NCBI GenBank assembly: GCA_947494695.1
Contig: CANLWB010000001.1
Span: 310,001 to 374,000 of the forward strand
DNA length: 64,000 bases
From: an uncultured Flavobacteriaceae bacterium
GTDB taxonomy: Bacteria > Bacteroidota > Bacteroidia > Flavobacteriales > Flavobacteriaceae
Direction of reading: 5' to 3'
This document shows positions 34,818 to 42,923 of this stretch, one piece after another (the first letter of the stretch is position 1; every line of letters begins with the position of its first letter). The translations under genes and the position numbers were made by a program. The notes below the pieces were generated by a model. It did not search any database. It was given only the letters and a program-made list of their open reading frames with translations, and was not told the origin of the DNA.

Positions 34818-35687
34818 ATGGCATCTTTTGATCCAAAAAGTTTATCTACCAGTAAATTACATGGTTACCTCTTAAGTTCAGTTGCGCCCAGGCCAATTGC
34901 TTTTGCAAGTACGATAGATGCAGATGGAAATCCTAACCTGTCACCGTTTAGTTTTTTTAATGTATTTAGTGCCAATCCGCCAATCATGATATTTTCACCG
35001 GCGAGACGTGTTAGAGATAATACGACCAAACATACATTAGAAAACGCAGAGATCATAAATGAAGTCGTTATAAACGTGGTGAACTACGATATGGTTCATC
35101 AAATGTCATTAAGTAGTGCCGAGTATCCTGAAGGTGTCAATGAATTTGATAAATCGGGATTAACCATGTTGAAATCCGATATCGTAAAACCGTATCGTGT
35201 TGCCGAGGCCCCTGTTCAGTTTGAGTGTAAGGTGAATGAGATTATAAAGCTTGGAACAGAAGGCGGTGCTGGAAATTTAATTATTTGCGAAGTTGTTAAA
35301 CTTCATATTGATGATGAGGTGCTTGATGAAAATGAAGTTATTAATCAGCAAAAGTTAGATCTGGTTGCCAGAGCAGGAGGAAGTTATTATACAAGAGCCA
35401 AAAAAGGCTTTTTTGAGATTCCCAAACCATTATCAACCCTTGGAATCGGAGTTGATAATTTTCCCGATCATGTTAAAAACAGTATGGTTTTAACGGGAAA
35501 TGATTTAGGGATGTTAGCCAATATAGAAGCTTTACCATCCGAGGATAGCGTAAAGGATTTTATAGAAGATTTGGGAGGACGCTATTCTAATATTAATACA
35601 GCGACTCACAGACAGAAACATAAACTGGCACGAAATTATCTAAGTTTTGGAGATATAGAAAGTGCCTGGAAAATATTGTTAAGTTAA
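34818..35687 (+). CDS. Flavin reductase-like, FMN-binding split-barrel protein
   Basis: Cytosolic flavoprotein of 289 residues. I use ATG 34818 because a good -7 element, TACATTTG (34792-34799), would place transcription start downstream of the alternative upstream TTG. The first 200 residues are the flavin-reductase split barrel (GYLLSSVAPRPIAFASTID, NLSPFSFFNVFSANPP, the FMN-binding region). The last 90 residues are an extra helical segment found in many Bacteroidota homologues. Substrate unknown. Confidence 0.85.
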   Translation: MASFDPKSLSTSKLHGYLLSSVAPRPIAFASTIDADGNPNLSPFSFFNVFSANPPIMIFSPARRVRDNTTKHTLENAEIINEVVINVVNYDMVHQMSLSSAEYPEGVNEFDKSGLTMLKSDIVKPYRVAEAPVQFECKVNEIIKLGTEGGAGNLIICEVVKLHIDDEVLDENEVINQQKLDLVARAGGSYYTRAKKGFFEIPKPLSTLGIGVDNFPDHVKNSMVLTGNDLGMLANIEALPSEDSVKDFIEDLGGRYSNINTATHRQKHKLARNYLSFGDIESAWKILLS

Positions 35688-35713
35688 ATAAAAAGTAAAT
35701 AACAAATTAATTA

Positions 35714-36091
35714 ATGGAAGTTCAAGGAAGAATTAAAGTGATTGGAGAAACCCAAAGTTTTGGGAGCAATGGTTTCAAAAAAAGAGAGATCGTGGTAACC
35801 ACAGAAGAGCAATATCCACAGCATATCATGGTTGAGTTTGTTCAGGATAAAACAGACTTATTAAATAGTTTCCAAGTAGGACAACAAGTTAAGATTAATA
35901 TTAACTTAAGAGGTAGAGAGTGGGTGAATCCACAAGGGGAAACTAAATACTTCAACTCTATTCAAGGTTGGAGAATAGAAGCAGTACAGGCTGATGCCGG
36001 TGGAGAAAATATGCCTCCAGTACCTCCTTCTGAAGCTTTTGAACCGGCAGGAGACTTAAAAGAAGAGGATCACGACGATCTTCCTTTCTAA
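35714..36091 (+). CDS. DUF3127 protein with SSB-like C-terminal tip
   Basis: Protein of 125 residues. Residues 1-95 are the DUF3127 domain, a compact beta-rich OB-like fold (MEVQGRIKVIGETQSFG, GFKKREIVVTT, LRGREWVNPQGETKYFNSI). A Gly/Pro linker follows, and it ends EEDHDDLPF, nearly the same as the SSB tip EDNDDLPF at the end of the ssb product. That tip is the docking motif for RecO, PriA and other SSB partners, so this may be a second ssDNA-binding or SSB-mimicking protein. This is inference; DUF3127 has no assigned function known to me. A terminator follows. Confidence 0.8.
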   Translation: MEVQGRIKVIGETQSFGSNGFKKREIVVTTEEQYPQHIMVEFVQDKTDLLNSFQVGQQVKININLRGREWVNPQGETKYFNSIQGWRIEAVQADAGGENMPPVPPSEAFEPAGDLKEEDHDDLPF

Positions 36092-36159
36092 TTATAGAAA
36101 ATAATATGTTCCTTTACGGAAAATGGTTTTTGTTTTGTATTTAAAAACAAAAATAGATT

Positions 36160-36194
36160 AACCTCAATATTAAAATTAATGTTGAGGTTTTTTG
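36160..36194 (+). terminator. Terminator of the DUF3127 gene
   Basis: AACCTCAA (36160-36167) / TTGAGGTT (36182-36189) with an AT-rich loop and a run of six T residues. Confidence 0.88.
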
Positions 36195-36224
36195 TGTTTA
36201 ATTGAAATGGTTTAATTTTCCACT

Positions 36225-37598
36225 ATGAACGTTACCAGAACCATAGAAACTCTTTTTAAGCGTTATCTACCTTCTCCATTCACCATTGCCATACTATTAA
36301 CATTACTTACTATAGTATTGGCAATCTGTTTTACAGAATCTAAGGAGAACAACGCTATATTAGAAGTTTTATCGTATTGGGAAACAGGGGTCTGGAATAA
36401 TGGTTTGCTGGTATTCGCATATCAAATGATGCTTATCCTGGTGTTGGGGCATGTTTTAGTGCTTAGTAAACCGTTGAATACTTTAATAGTAGCCTTGTCC
36501 AGGAATATTTCTAACACGGGGTCGGCAGTAGTTTTGGTGAGTATCACAACCATGATCATGGCGTTCCTAAATTGGGGCCTGGGGCTAATTTTTGGAGCCA
36601 TTCTGGCAAGAAAAGTTGGTGAGCATGCACAACGTAATAATATACCTTTAAATTATCCCCTGGTTGGAGCTGCCGGATATACTGGTTTAATGATCTGGCA
36701 TGGTGGAATTAGCGGTTCTGCACCAATAAAGGTTGCAGAAAGTGGTCATATTAGAAGTTTTATGCAGGGTATTTCGTCTTCTGAAGTATTGAGACAAGTT
36801 CCTGAAAGTATAAACTTTAATGCTACTATTTTTAGCTGGTGGAACCTTGTATTATTTGCTGTATTACTAATTCTGGTTCCTCTGGTATTAAAACGACTCT
36901 CTAAAATAACACAACCAACCCATTTTAAGTTAGAAGACTATCCGTTCAATTCCAAAGAAAAAAGCGAGATAGAAGGTGCAGAAAAACTCGACTTCTCCAG
37001 TATTTTGGGAATCTTTTTTGGCATAATCTTGCTAATAACGTTTCTCTACCAATATTGGAGTAACATTCTAAGTCTTCAAATTACGCCCAATATGCTTAAC
37101 TTTTTTATGCTGGGGCTTGCGATACTTTTGCATAAAAACTTTAACAATTTTCTAAAAGCAGTTGAAGAAGCTATTAAAGGAACATCGGGAATTCTAATTC
37201 AGTTTCCTCTGTACTTTGGTATTATGGGAATTATGAAATCTTCGGGAATGGTGGTTCTGATTTCAGATTTTTTTGTGTCTATAGCCAATGAAACAACATT
37301 ACCCATTTTTACGTTTATAAGTGCAGGACTGGTTAATATTTTTGTGCCGAGTGGTGGCGGACAATGGGCCATCCAGGGGCCTATTGTTGTGGAATCTGCT
37401 TTAAAATTAGGCGTGCCACTCCCTAAAGCCATTATGGCTTTGGCCTATGGCGATCAAATTACCAATATGTTGCAACCTTTTTGGGCGCTTCCGCTGTTGG
37501 GAATAACGAAATTAAAGGCAAAAGACATTTTACCCTATACATTAATGCTCATGTTAGTGGGAATGAGTGTTTATATTCTGGGACTAATTTTATTTTAA
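36225..37598 (+). CDS. Short-chain fatty acid transporter, AtoE family
   Basis: Inner-membrane protein of 457 residues with about eleven hydrophobic helices, of the AtoE family (short-chain fatty acid uptake). Conserved segments include AFLNWGLGLIFGAILARKVG, GYTGLMIWHGGISGSAPIKVA and FVPSGGGQWAIQGPIV. The N-terminal NVTRTIETLFKRYLPSPF is the usual family start. Its stop codon shares bases with the ATG of aat (TAATG), so the two are coupled, although their functions are unrelated. Confidence 0.9.
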   Translation: MNVTRTIETLFKRYLPSPFTIAILLTLLTIVLAICFTESKENNAILEVLSYWETGVWNNGLLVFAYQMMLILVLGHVLVLSKPLNTLIVALSRNISNTGSAVVLVSITTMIMAFLNWGLGLIFGAILARKVGEHAQRNNIPLNYPLVGAAGYTGLMIWHGGISGSAPIKVAESGHIRSFMQGISSSEVLRQVPESINFNATIFSWWNLVLFAVLLILVPLVLKRLSKITQPTHFKLEDYPFNSKEKSEIEGAEKLDFSSILGIFFGIILLITFLYQYWSNILSLQITPNMLNFFMLGLAILLHKNFNNFLKAVEEAIKGTSGILIQFPLYFGIMGIMKSSGMVVLISDFFVSIANETTLPIFTFISAGLVNIFVPSGGGQWAIQGPIVVESALKLGVPLPKAIMALAYGDQITNMLQPFWALPLLGITKLKAKDILPYTLMLMLVGMSVYILGLILF

Positions 37599-38224
37599 TG
37601 CTTACACGACTTAACGATATTATATGGTTTCCAGAGGTTAACCAGGCAACAGAAGAAGGTATTTTAGCCTTTGGAGGAGATTTGTCGGTAGAGCGCTTAT
37701 TATTGGCCTATAGATCGGGTATTTTCCCATGGTTTGAAGCCGATGAAACCATTTTATGGTGGTCTCCAGATCCCCGTTTTGTTTTGTTTCCCGATAGATT
37801 AAAAGTGTCTAAAAGTATGAAACAGGTCATGCGAAATAAAGATTATGTGGTCACCGTTAATCAAGCTTTCAAAGCGGTTATAACGGAATGCTCTGTGATA
37901 AAGCGCGACGGACAGGCGGGTACCTGGATAACAGATAATATGATTGAAGCCTATACGAAGCTTTATGAGTTAGGTTATGCTAAATCGGTTGAAGTATGGC
38001 ATGGAGACGCCCTGGTTGGTGGACTTTACGGTGTAGATTTAGGTAACAAAGTATTCTGTGGTGAAAGTATGTTTAGCAAAGAAAGCAATGCCAGTAAAGT
38101 AGGTTTTATAAGCTTTATTCAAAACACAGACTATAAGCTTATTGACTGTCAGGTGCATACCAATCATTTGGAAAGTCTTGGTGCTGAAGAGATTTCAAGG
38201 AATCTTTTTTTAGAGTATTTATAG
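37598..38224 (+). CDS. aat: Leucyl/phenylalanyl-tRNA-protein transferase
   Basis: Adds Leu or Phe to N-terminal Arg/Lys residues, creating N-degrons for ClpAP via ClpS. 208 residues from ATG 37598, whose first bases are the AtoE stop (TAATG); the frame continues upstream but only inside atoE. Motifs IIWFPEVNQATEEGILAFGGDLS, GIFPWFEADETILWWSPDPR, YGVDLGNKVFCGESMFS and the C-terminal DCQVHTNHLESLGAEEI are all typical. Monodomain and intact. Confidence 0.95.
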   Translation: MLTRLNDIIWFPEVNQATEEGILAFGGDLSVERLLLAYRSGIFPWFEADETILWWSPDPRFVLFPDRLKVSKSMKQVMRNKDYVVTVNQAFKAVITECSVIKRDGQAGTWITDNMIEAYTKLYELGYAKSVEVWHGDALVGGLYGVDLGNKVFCGESMFSKESNASKVGFISFIQNTDYKLIDCQVHTNHLESLGAEEISRNLFLEYL

Positions 38225-38414
38225 AAAAAACAGTAATGAAGTTATAAGGATTATATATTATTTTAGTGAAATAAACATAATAGCTATAATTGCTTGCTCT
38301 CGTCTACTTCTGAAAGCCCTTGCAGATATTCAGTTTTAGCGTGTATTTGCAAGATTAAGTATCAAAACCAAGTACTAATAACCCAAATATTGTGAGTTAT
38401 TTGGAAAAAGTAAA

Positions 38415-38966
38415 ATGCCAATGAACTTTGCCTCAAGATTTGCCGATTTAGAAGATAAAGAAAGTATACAAAAACTTTACAAACGTGTTTCGAAAGTAAC
38501 CGGAGGAATTGCTAGAACCGAAAATGAAATTACCGAAAAGTATATTCGCAACAACCTAACAAATTCAATTCATAATGGGGTTTGTATAGTTATTGATAGC
38601 CCTAATTTTGATAAGATTATTGCAGAAATACATTGTTACAAATTAACAGCTCGCGTTTTCGACCATATTTTATCTGAATTAACCATTGTCGTCGACCCCG
38701 AATTTCAAAACCAAGGACTTGGAAAGCTACTCTTTAAATCTCTTTTAAGTCACATTGAAGAACATAGAACAGATGTTTTAAGAGTAGAACTTATAGCAAG
38801 GGAAAGTAACACAAAGGCTATAAAGTTTTATGAAAAATTAGGCTTTAAAATTGAAGGTAGGTTTGAAAATAGAATTGATAATGGAACTGAAAATTTTGAA
38901 GCAGATATCCCTATGGCTTGGTTTAATAAAAACTACACAACAAAACCTCATTCCACGACACCATAA
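38415..38966 (+). CDS. GNAT family N-acetyltransferase
   Basis: Acetyltransferase of 183 residues. The acetyl-CoA site is LTIVVDPEFQNQGLGKLLFKSLL (Q/R-x-x-G-x-G/A loop: QNQGLGK) and the C-terminal strand pair is IARESNTKAIKFYEKLGFKIEGRFENRI, typical of the RimI/SSAT-like branch. Substrate unknown. It lies just left of the repeat-flanked T6SS cassette and is the last gene before the accessory island. The codon at 38421 is a possible alternative start. Confidence 0.85.
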   Translation: MPMNFASRFADLEDKESIQKLYKRVSKVTGGIARTENEITEKYIRNNLTNSIHNGVCIVIDSPNFDKIIAEIHCYKLTARVFDHILSELTIVVDPEFQNQGLGKLLFKSLLSHIEEHRTDVLRVELIARESNTKAIKFYEKLGFKIEGRFENRIDNGTENFEADIPMAWFNKNYTTKPHSTTP

Positions 38967-39300
38967 AAGCGTCACTCATCAAAGTCTATCGGCTGTGAGG
39001 AAGTACAAAAGTCAAAATTTTTAGGACAGCCGTCGGGAGACTTTGCGCAGCTTGGAATATATTGAGAATATCGCTCCTTCTTTTAAAAGAATTACTAATA
39101 ATTTGATAAAATAAATACCGCTAAATTTAACAAAGTGTAAAAATAATGCTTAAGTTTATTCTATAATTGTAGGTAGGTGCCCCATTGCTTGCGTCTAATT
39201 TTATAAAAGAAAACAGGTCTCCTCTTAACACGCACTATTCTTACGCTAAACATTAAATAACATAAACTCACCCTAACGGAAGAGTGGAAATGGAAAAATA
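38967..39300. other. Intergenic region at the left edge of the accessory island
   Basis: 334 bases between the GNAT gene and tssD. It contains copy A of the 45-bp dispersed repeat (39011-39055); the rest shows no gene. Confidence 0.5.
39011..39055 (+). repeat. Dispersed ~45-bp repeat, copy A
   Basis: Core GTCGGGAGACTTTG with upstream AAAATTTTTAG and downstream CAGCTTGG. Shared with copies B (41911-41951) and C (44111-44160); see the finding on this repeat. Confidence 0.65.
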
Positions 39301-39990
39301 ATGGTAAAAGCAAAATTAATAATAGACGAAAAAGAATTAAACGTTTTGTGGTTTAATTTCGGGTTTAATCAAAACCCAGATCATAACGGAAGACCTTTAA
39401 AAAAGCCTGTTTTTGCTGGTCTAGAACTTATTATTGAAACCCAAAAAGACTTAAATTTTGCGGACTGGTCATTCTCTATAAATCAAACCAAGCACATAGA
39501 ACTTTTTATTTACCCAGTGATTATGGGAGGTAAAACTAGAAAGTTGTATTTCTATGATTGTCATTTGGTACATTGGAATAATTATTTCACATCAACAGGC
39601 GACCAACCCATGAGCGAAAAACTTCGTATTACTGCTGCTGGAGTTAAAGACTCTAATTCTACTGCAGAGTATTCTGCGTATTGGAGAAAAACATTTAAAG
39701 AGGATAATACAGCTCTAACTACAATAAATGATGAGCAAGAAGACATCTCTGAAATTTATTTTACAGACTTAAACGGTAACAAAATTAGTGATCCTGCAAT
39801 TGGAACAGATGTTTATTTAGTGATAAAAAGCAATAATGTTTCTGGCCAATCCGTAGATATAGATTTAAGCGACAAGAAAAAAGATTTTATCTATAAAGAA
39901 CAGGTTTTAGAACACGATATTTTAGAAAACCTTATTATAAATAGTAACACGCAAAGAGAAAAATTAACCGTAATTGCTCAAAATCATTAA
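39301..39990 (+). CDS. tssD: TssD (Hcp-like T6SS tube protein) with C-terminal extension
   Basis: Protein of 229 residues. Residues 1-135 match the Bacteroidota TssD/Hcp type: VKAKLIIDEKELNVLWFNFGF, the GRP-x-KKP turn at 30-36, the long beta segments and FTSTGDQPMSEKLRITAAGV at 96-115. TssD hexamers form the tube of the T6SS(iii) found only in this phylum. Residues about 150-229 are an additional beta domain (GTDVYLVIKSNNVSGQSVDID) not present in ordinary TssD, but similar in pattern to residues 95-162 of the peptidase encoded next. No sheath, baseplate or TssR genes are nearby: an orphan cargo-type TssD. It stops 3 bases before the next ATG. Confidence 0.78.
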   Translation: MVKAKLIIDEKELNVLWFNFGFNQNPDHNGRPLKKPVFAGLELIIETQKDLNFADWSFSINQTKHIELFIYPVIMGGKTRKLYFYDCHLVHWNNYFTSTGDQPMSEKLRITAAGVKDSNSTAEYSAYWRKTFKEDNTALTTINDEQEDISEIYFTDLNGNKISDPAIGTDVYLVIKSNNVSGQSVDIDLSDKKKDFIYKEQVLEHDILENLIINSNTQREKLTVIAQNH

Positions 39991-39993
39991 ACT

Positions 39994-41271
39994 ATGCCTA
40001 CAGTTTATTTGTCAAGTAACCCAAGTATTAGCGCATACTGCCCTCCTTTAAAACCAAAACAACAAGAAGTAAGTAAAGCCTATTTTGCAAAACGCGAAGA
40101 AGACGCTCAATATAAAACCGCGATAAAAGATCATACTACAAAAGCCGGCGAAACTTTAAGTAAAATTGCAAAAAAATACAATGTAGACACTAAAGACGTA
40201 AAGCGCACTAAAACCACAAAGTATTTGCAGGTTGGCGAAATTGTTAAGGTAACAGCAAAAGAAAAAACAGGAGTAAAAGTAAAGTTTACAAAATTAGATA
40301 AAGCCACGGTTGGCGAAGATGTTTATATTGTTATAGAAACGTTACATCTTGAAGAGGAAACAGTAATTGTTAATGTTTTACAGGGACAGGAAGATGTTTT
40401 ATCTAAAAAGGATGCACTTGTTACGGTACAACAAGACAACCAGGATGTAACACAAATAAAAACCACCGTTGGTAATTATTGCAACCAACAACATGTTACA
40501 AATAAAGACGAGTTTGTAAATTGGGCCATTGCAAAAGTTAAACTGCAACCAAAAGCAGAAGCCAAACAAAACGCATGGAAGGATGGTTTAGAATGTGCCG
40601 GAGAAAAAAAAGCCTTCCTCTATTTATTAGTAGATGTACATAGCGAAAATTCTATCCCTAATTTTAAATCACAATATATACTTTATAAAGGATATAAAGG
40701 TGGAAAAGACGATAGTAACGTCCCTAATCATTTTTTAAATGAAGAAGGGGCTTGGTTTGAGGTAACAAACATAAAGTGGTATAACCCAGTTAAAAACCCT
40801 CAATTGAGGGGGCACTATTCAATTTGGGCTCCAGAACGTAGCATCCATTCAAAAAATATAAAAGGAAGATCAAAAGGTAAACATGATGGTTTGGATTTAT
40901 ATGCTCCAGAAGGCACACCTCTTTACGCGACTGTTGATGGAGAAATTTATGATCCATATATATCTGGAAGTTATGGAAACACTTTAACTATAAAAGGTAA
41001 ATACAATAACAAAACTTATTATTTCTTTTATGCACATTTAAGAGATAAAGTTACTTACAAATCAAAGGATAAAGTTAAGGCCGGAGATGTCATTGGTTAT
41101 AGTGGAAAAACAGGAAAATCAGCGAAAAACCTTAAGGCTAATCAAGTCCATTTACACTTTGAAATAAGAACAGAAGGTACAAGAACAGGTAATAGAGTAA
41201 ATCCTGTTTCTGTAGTTTCAGAATTAAAAAGAGATTTAATTACAAATCCTAAAAAAGAAGATCAAATATGA
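39994..41271 (+). CDS. LysM-M23 peptidase, probable T6SS effector
   Basis: Protein of 425 residues with no signal peptide, consistent with delivery by T6SS. Residues 48-88: LysM (TTKAGETLSKIAKKYNVDT). Residues 95-162: a beta domain with the same GxDVYxVI pattern as the TssD tail (GEDVYIVIETLHLEEETVIV). Residues about 165-260: an undefined alpha/beta region. Residues about 290-405: an M23 lysostaphin/LytM-type endopeptidase with Zn ligands His297, Asp301 (KHDGLDLYAP) and His388, catalytic His386 (VHLHFEIR) and His348. Predicted to cut peptidoglycan cross-links in the target periplasm. The ATG of the following lipoprotein gene overlaps its stop. Confidence 0.85.
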   Translation: MPTVYLSSNPSISAYCPPLKPKQQEVSKAYFAKREEDAQYKTAIKDHTTKAGETLSKIAKKYNVDTKDVKRTKTTKYLQVGEIVKVTAKEKTGVKVKFTKLDKATVGEDVYIVIETLHLEEETVIVNVLQGQEDVLSKKDALVTVQQDNQDVTQIKTTVGNYCNQQHVTNKDEFVNWAIAKVKLQPKAEAKQNAWKDGLECAGEKKAFLYLLVDVHSENSIPNFKSQYILYKGYKGGKDDSNVPNHFLNEEGAWFEVTNIKWYNPVKNPQLRGHYSIWAPERSIHSKNIKGRSKGKHDGLDLYAPEGTPLYATVDGEIYDPYISGSYGNTLTIKGKYNNKTYYFFYAHLRDKVTYKSKDKVKAGDVIGYSGKTGKSAKNLKANQVHLHFEIRTEGTRTGNRVNPVSVVSELKRDLITNPKKEDQI

Positions 41272-41720
41272 AAAACTTCCCTTTATATCTAATTCTATTA
41301 TTCATATTACTCAATTGTAAAGACAAAACAAAAAATAGTAATGATAAGGCAGACGTTAATGTTTCACCAAGAATATCTCAAACTGCTGATATATATATAG
41401 GTAAAAAATTTTATGAAGGCGATGAGTTAACAAACTATACTTTTTTTAAAGGAGGTTTTTTAACCAAAGACAGTTTAATATCTTATTCCATTTATGAGAA
41501 TAATTTAGAATATGTTTATAGTATAGAAGAACAAATTAGCTTTGAAGACCTTAGAGAATATGTTATATCTGACACATTAAGATTGTCAAAAAAGACTATT
41601 AAAAACTTATTTATTCATTTTTTCCCACTAAACGAAAATAAAAAAATACTGACCTATCATAATGAAGGTAAAAAGAAAAATATTTACTTTGACATAAAAG
41701 AAAAAAAAATTCTAAAATAA
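41268..41720 (+). CDS. Lipoprotein, candidate immunity protein
   Basis: Protein of 150 residues with signal peptide and lipobox (LLFILLNCKDK), then a charged mature domain with strands IYIGKKFYEGDELTNYTFF, YSIYENNLEYVYSIEEQI and a basic end. No family recognised. Its ATG overlaps the peptidase stop (ATGA), the tight coupling typical of effector-immunity pairs. A lipoprotein facing the periplasm is where protection against a peptidoglycan endopeptidase is needed. Function is inferred from position only. Confidence 0.65.
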   Translation: MKNFPLYLILLFILLNCKDKTKNSNDKADVNVSPRISQTADIYIGKKFYEGDELTNYTFFKGGFLTKDSLISYSIYENNLEYVYSIEEQISFEDLREYVISDTLRLSKKTIKNLFIHFFPLNENKKILTYHNEGKKKNIYFDIKEKKILK

Positions 41721-41760
41721 ATAAAGTTGCTTAACAAAAGTAACTGTTTTACCACCCCTT

Positions 41761-41880
41761 ATGAACGGGAATATTTTATTAATACTATTTATTATGCTTT
41801 CTTGCTGCAAGCAAGAAAACTCAAAAAAACCTAGCTCCCTTTTTTCTTCAAGCGAGATAGATTTATTATATATATATTAA
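41761..41880 (+). CDS. 39-residue lipoprotein, possibly truncated
   Basis: Short frame starting MNGNILLILFIMLSCCKQ and ending IDLLYIY at TAA. It has a full lipoprotein signal and lipobox (FIMLSCCK) but almost no mature domain. It is either a tiny lipoprotein or the surviving 5' end of a decayed immunity-type gene. The next long frame opens immediately at 41881. Confidence 0.5.
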   Translation: MNGNILLILFIMLSCCKQENSKKPSSLFSSSEIDLLYIY

Positions 41881-41910
41881 ATGACAACGGTAGCATGGTC
41901 TAATGGTAAA

Positions 41911-41951
41911 ATTGAAATTTTTAGCACAAAGTCGGGAGACTTTGTAAAGCT
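41911..41951 (+). repeat. Dispersed ~45-bp repeat, copy B
   Basis: AAATTTTTAGCACAAAGTCG-type core at 41915-41951 with GTCGGGAGACTTTG; it sits between the truncated lipoprotein and the next lipoprotein gene and would be read in frame if translation began at 41881. Confidence 0.6.
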
Positions 41952-41967
41952 CATGCCGCCATGTAAA

Positions 41968-42429
41968 ATGATAAAACATTTAATACTTATTTTATTAATT
42001 ACTCTAACTTCTTGCAAGAAGAAAACTGAAATAAGTGATGCGGCAACGGCGAAACATATAACTAAAGAAGTTAAAAAAACACAAAAGATAAATTGTTTTC
42101 AAAAAAAAGACAGTTTAGAGGTCTTAAACGTTCTAAATATGTTGAAACAAAGCTGTGCTAAAAAAGAAAACAAGCATAATTTATTTACTAAAAATTTCAA
42201 AAAATTTCCTTGTGAATTATTTCATACGGCTTTAAACAATGATGCCATTCCCGATTTTGAAATTGAAGACCAAAGTGCTGAATGCCATACTCTAGCGGTG
42301 TATTACAATTATATAATAAAAATAACCGACGATAATGAAGAACATTCAAGCGAAAGTACATTCATACTATACTTAATAAAAAATACAAATGGAGAGATCT
42401 TTTTGGAGGGAATTGGCGCTGCGGGATAA
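41968..42429 (+). CDS. Lipoprotein, unrecognised, possible second immunity protein
   Basis: Protein of 153 residues from ATG 41968 (MIKHLILILLITLTSCKKK, lipobox LTSCKK); the frame is open to 41881, but the extra 29 residues fall in the repeat. The mature region has five cysteines (NCFQKKDSLEVLNVL; QSCAKKENK; KFPCELFHTALNNDAIPDFE; SAECHTL), then strands ending IFLEGIGAAG. The Asn-Asp-Ala-Ile-Pro-Asp stretch could bind calcium. No family recognised. Confidence 0.65.
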   Translation: MIKHLILILLITLTSCKKKTEISDAATAKHITKEVKKTQKINCFQKKDSLEVLNVLNMLKQSCAKKENKHNLFTKNFKKFPCELFHTALNNDAIPDFEIEDQSAECHTLAVYYNYIIKITDDNEEHSSESTFILYLIKNTNGEIFLEGIGAAG

Positions 42430-42606
42430 GCTTATTTTGTAATAAACCACTTAGTATTGTCTCCCGACTTTACAGTGTATGTACCCAAAAAAGCCTCCCA
42501 AAAGGAGGCTTAAAACGTGACTATTACCCTCAACACAATTAAATAGTCAACTTTGATTGCTCACAATCAAAAGATAAGTTAGATTGCTATTTTTTATAAA
42601 AATTAG

Positions 42607-42918
42607 CTAAGACTTTCTTAGAATAGCTTTGGCAAACTGTAATTGTTTTATAACAACATCTATACTTTTAGTATTAGTGAAAATTAGCATGGTGTCTGGA
42701 ATTTCACGATTATTAGAAAGCTCACAAATGCGATATACCTCCCTACCAATCTCGCCCTTTTTTCCTTCAGTAAAGCAGATGGAAACAAATTCTCCCAGTT
42801 CTGGGAAGGTCACCACTTTTATATCGCCATGCCCCATTTCAATTATTTTAGAAATAGCTGTATTGCCAATTATTTTATTATTAGCCCGTTTGCCTAGTTT
42901 CTTATTGTTGTAGATCAT
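42607..42918 (-). CDS. Small protein, unrecognised
   Basis: Protein of 103 residues, basic at both ends. A core strand-helix pattern (GHGDIKVVTFPELGEFVSICF, EVYRICELSNNREIPDTMLIF, DVVIKQLQFAKAILR) suggests a small alpha/beta domain. It lies 5 bases downstream of the 125-residue gene on the same strand, so the two form a transcription unit. The overlapping forward frame is rejected because it is low-complexity hydrophobic. No family recognised. Confidence 0.6.
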   Translation of the reverse strand: MIYNNKKLGKRANNKIIGNTAISKIIEMGHGDIKVVTFPELGEFVSICFTEGKKGEIGREVYRICELSNNREIPDTMLIFTNTKSIDVVIKQLQFAKAILRKS

Positions 42919-42923
42919 AAACT

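Noticed and set aside
42629-42913. Forward frame of 94 codons opposite the 103-residue gene
   Set aside because: Low-complexity hydrophobic translation; the reverse frame forms a unit with the adjacent 125-residue gene.
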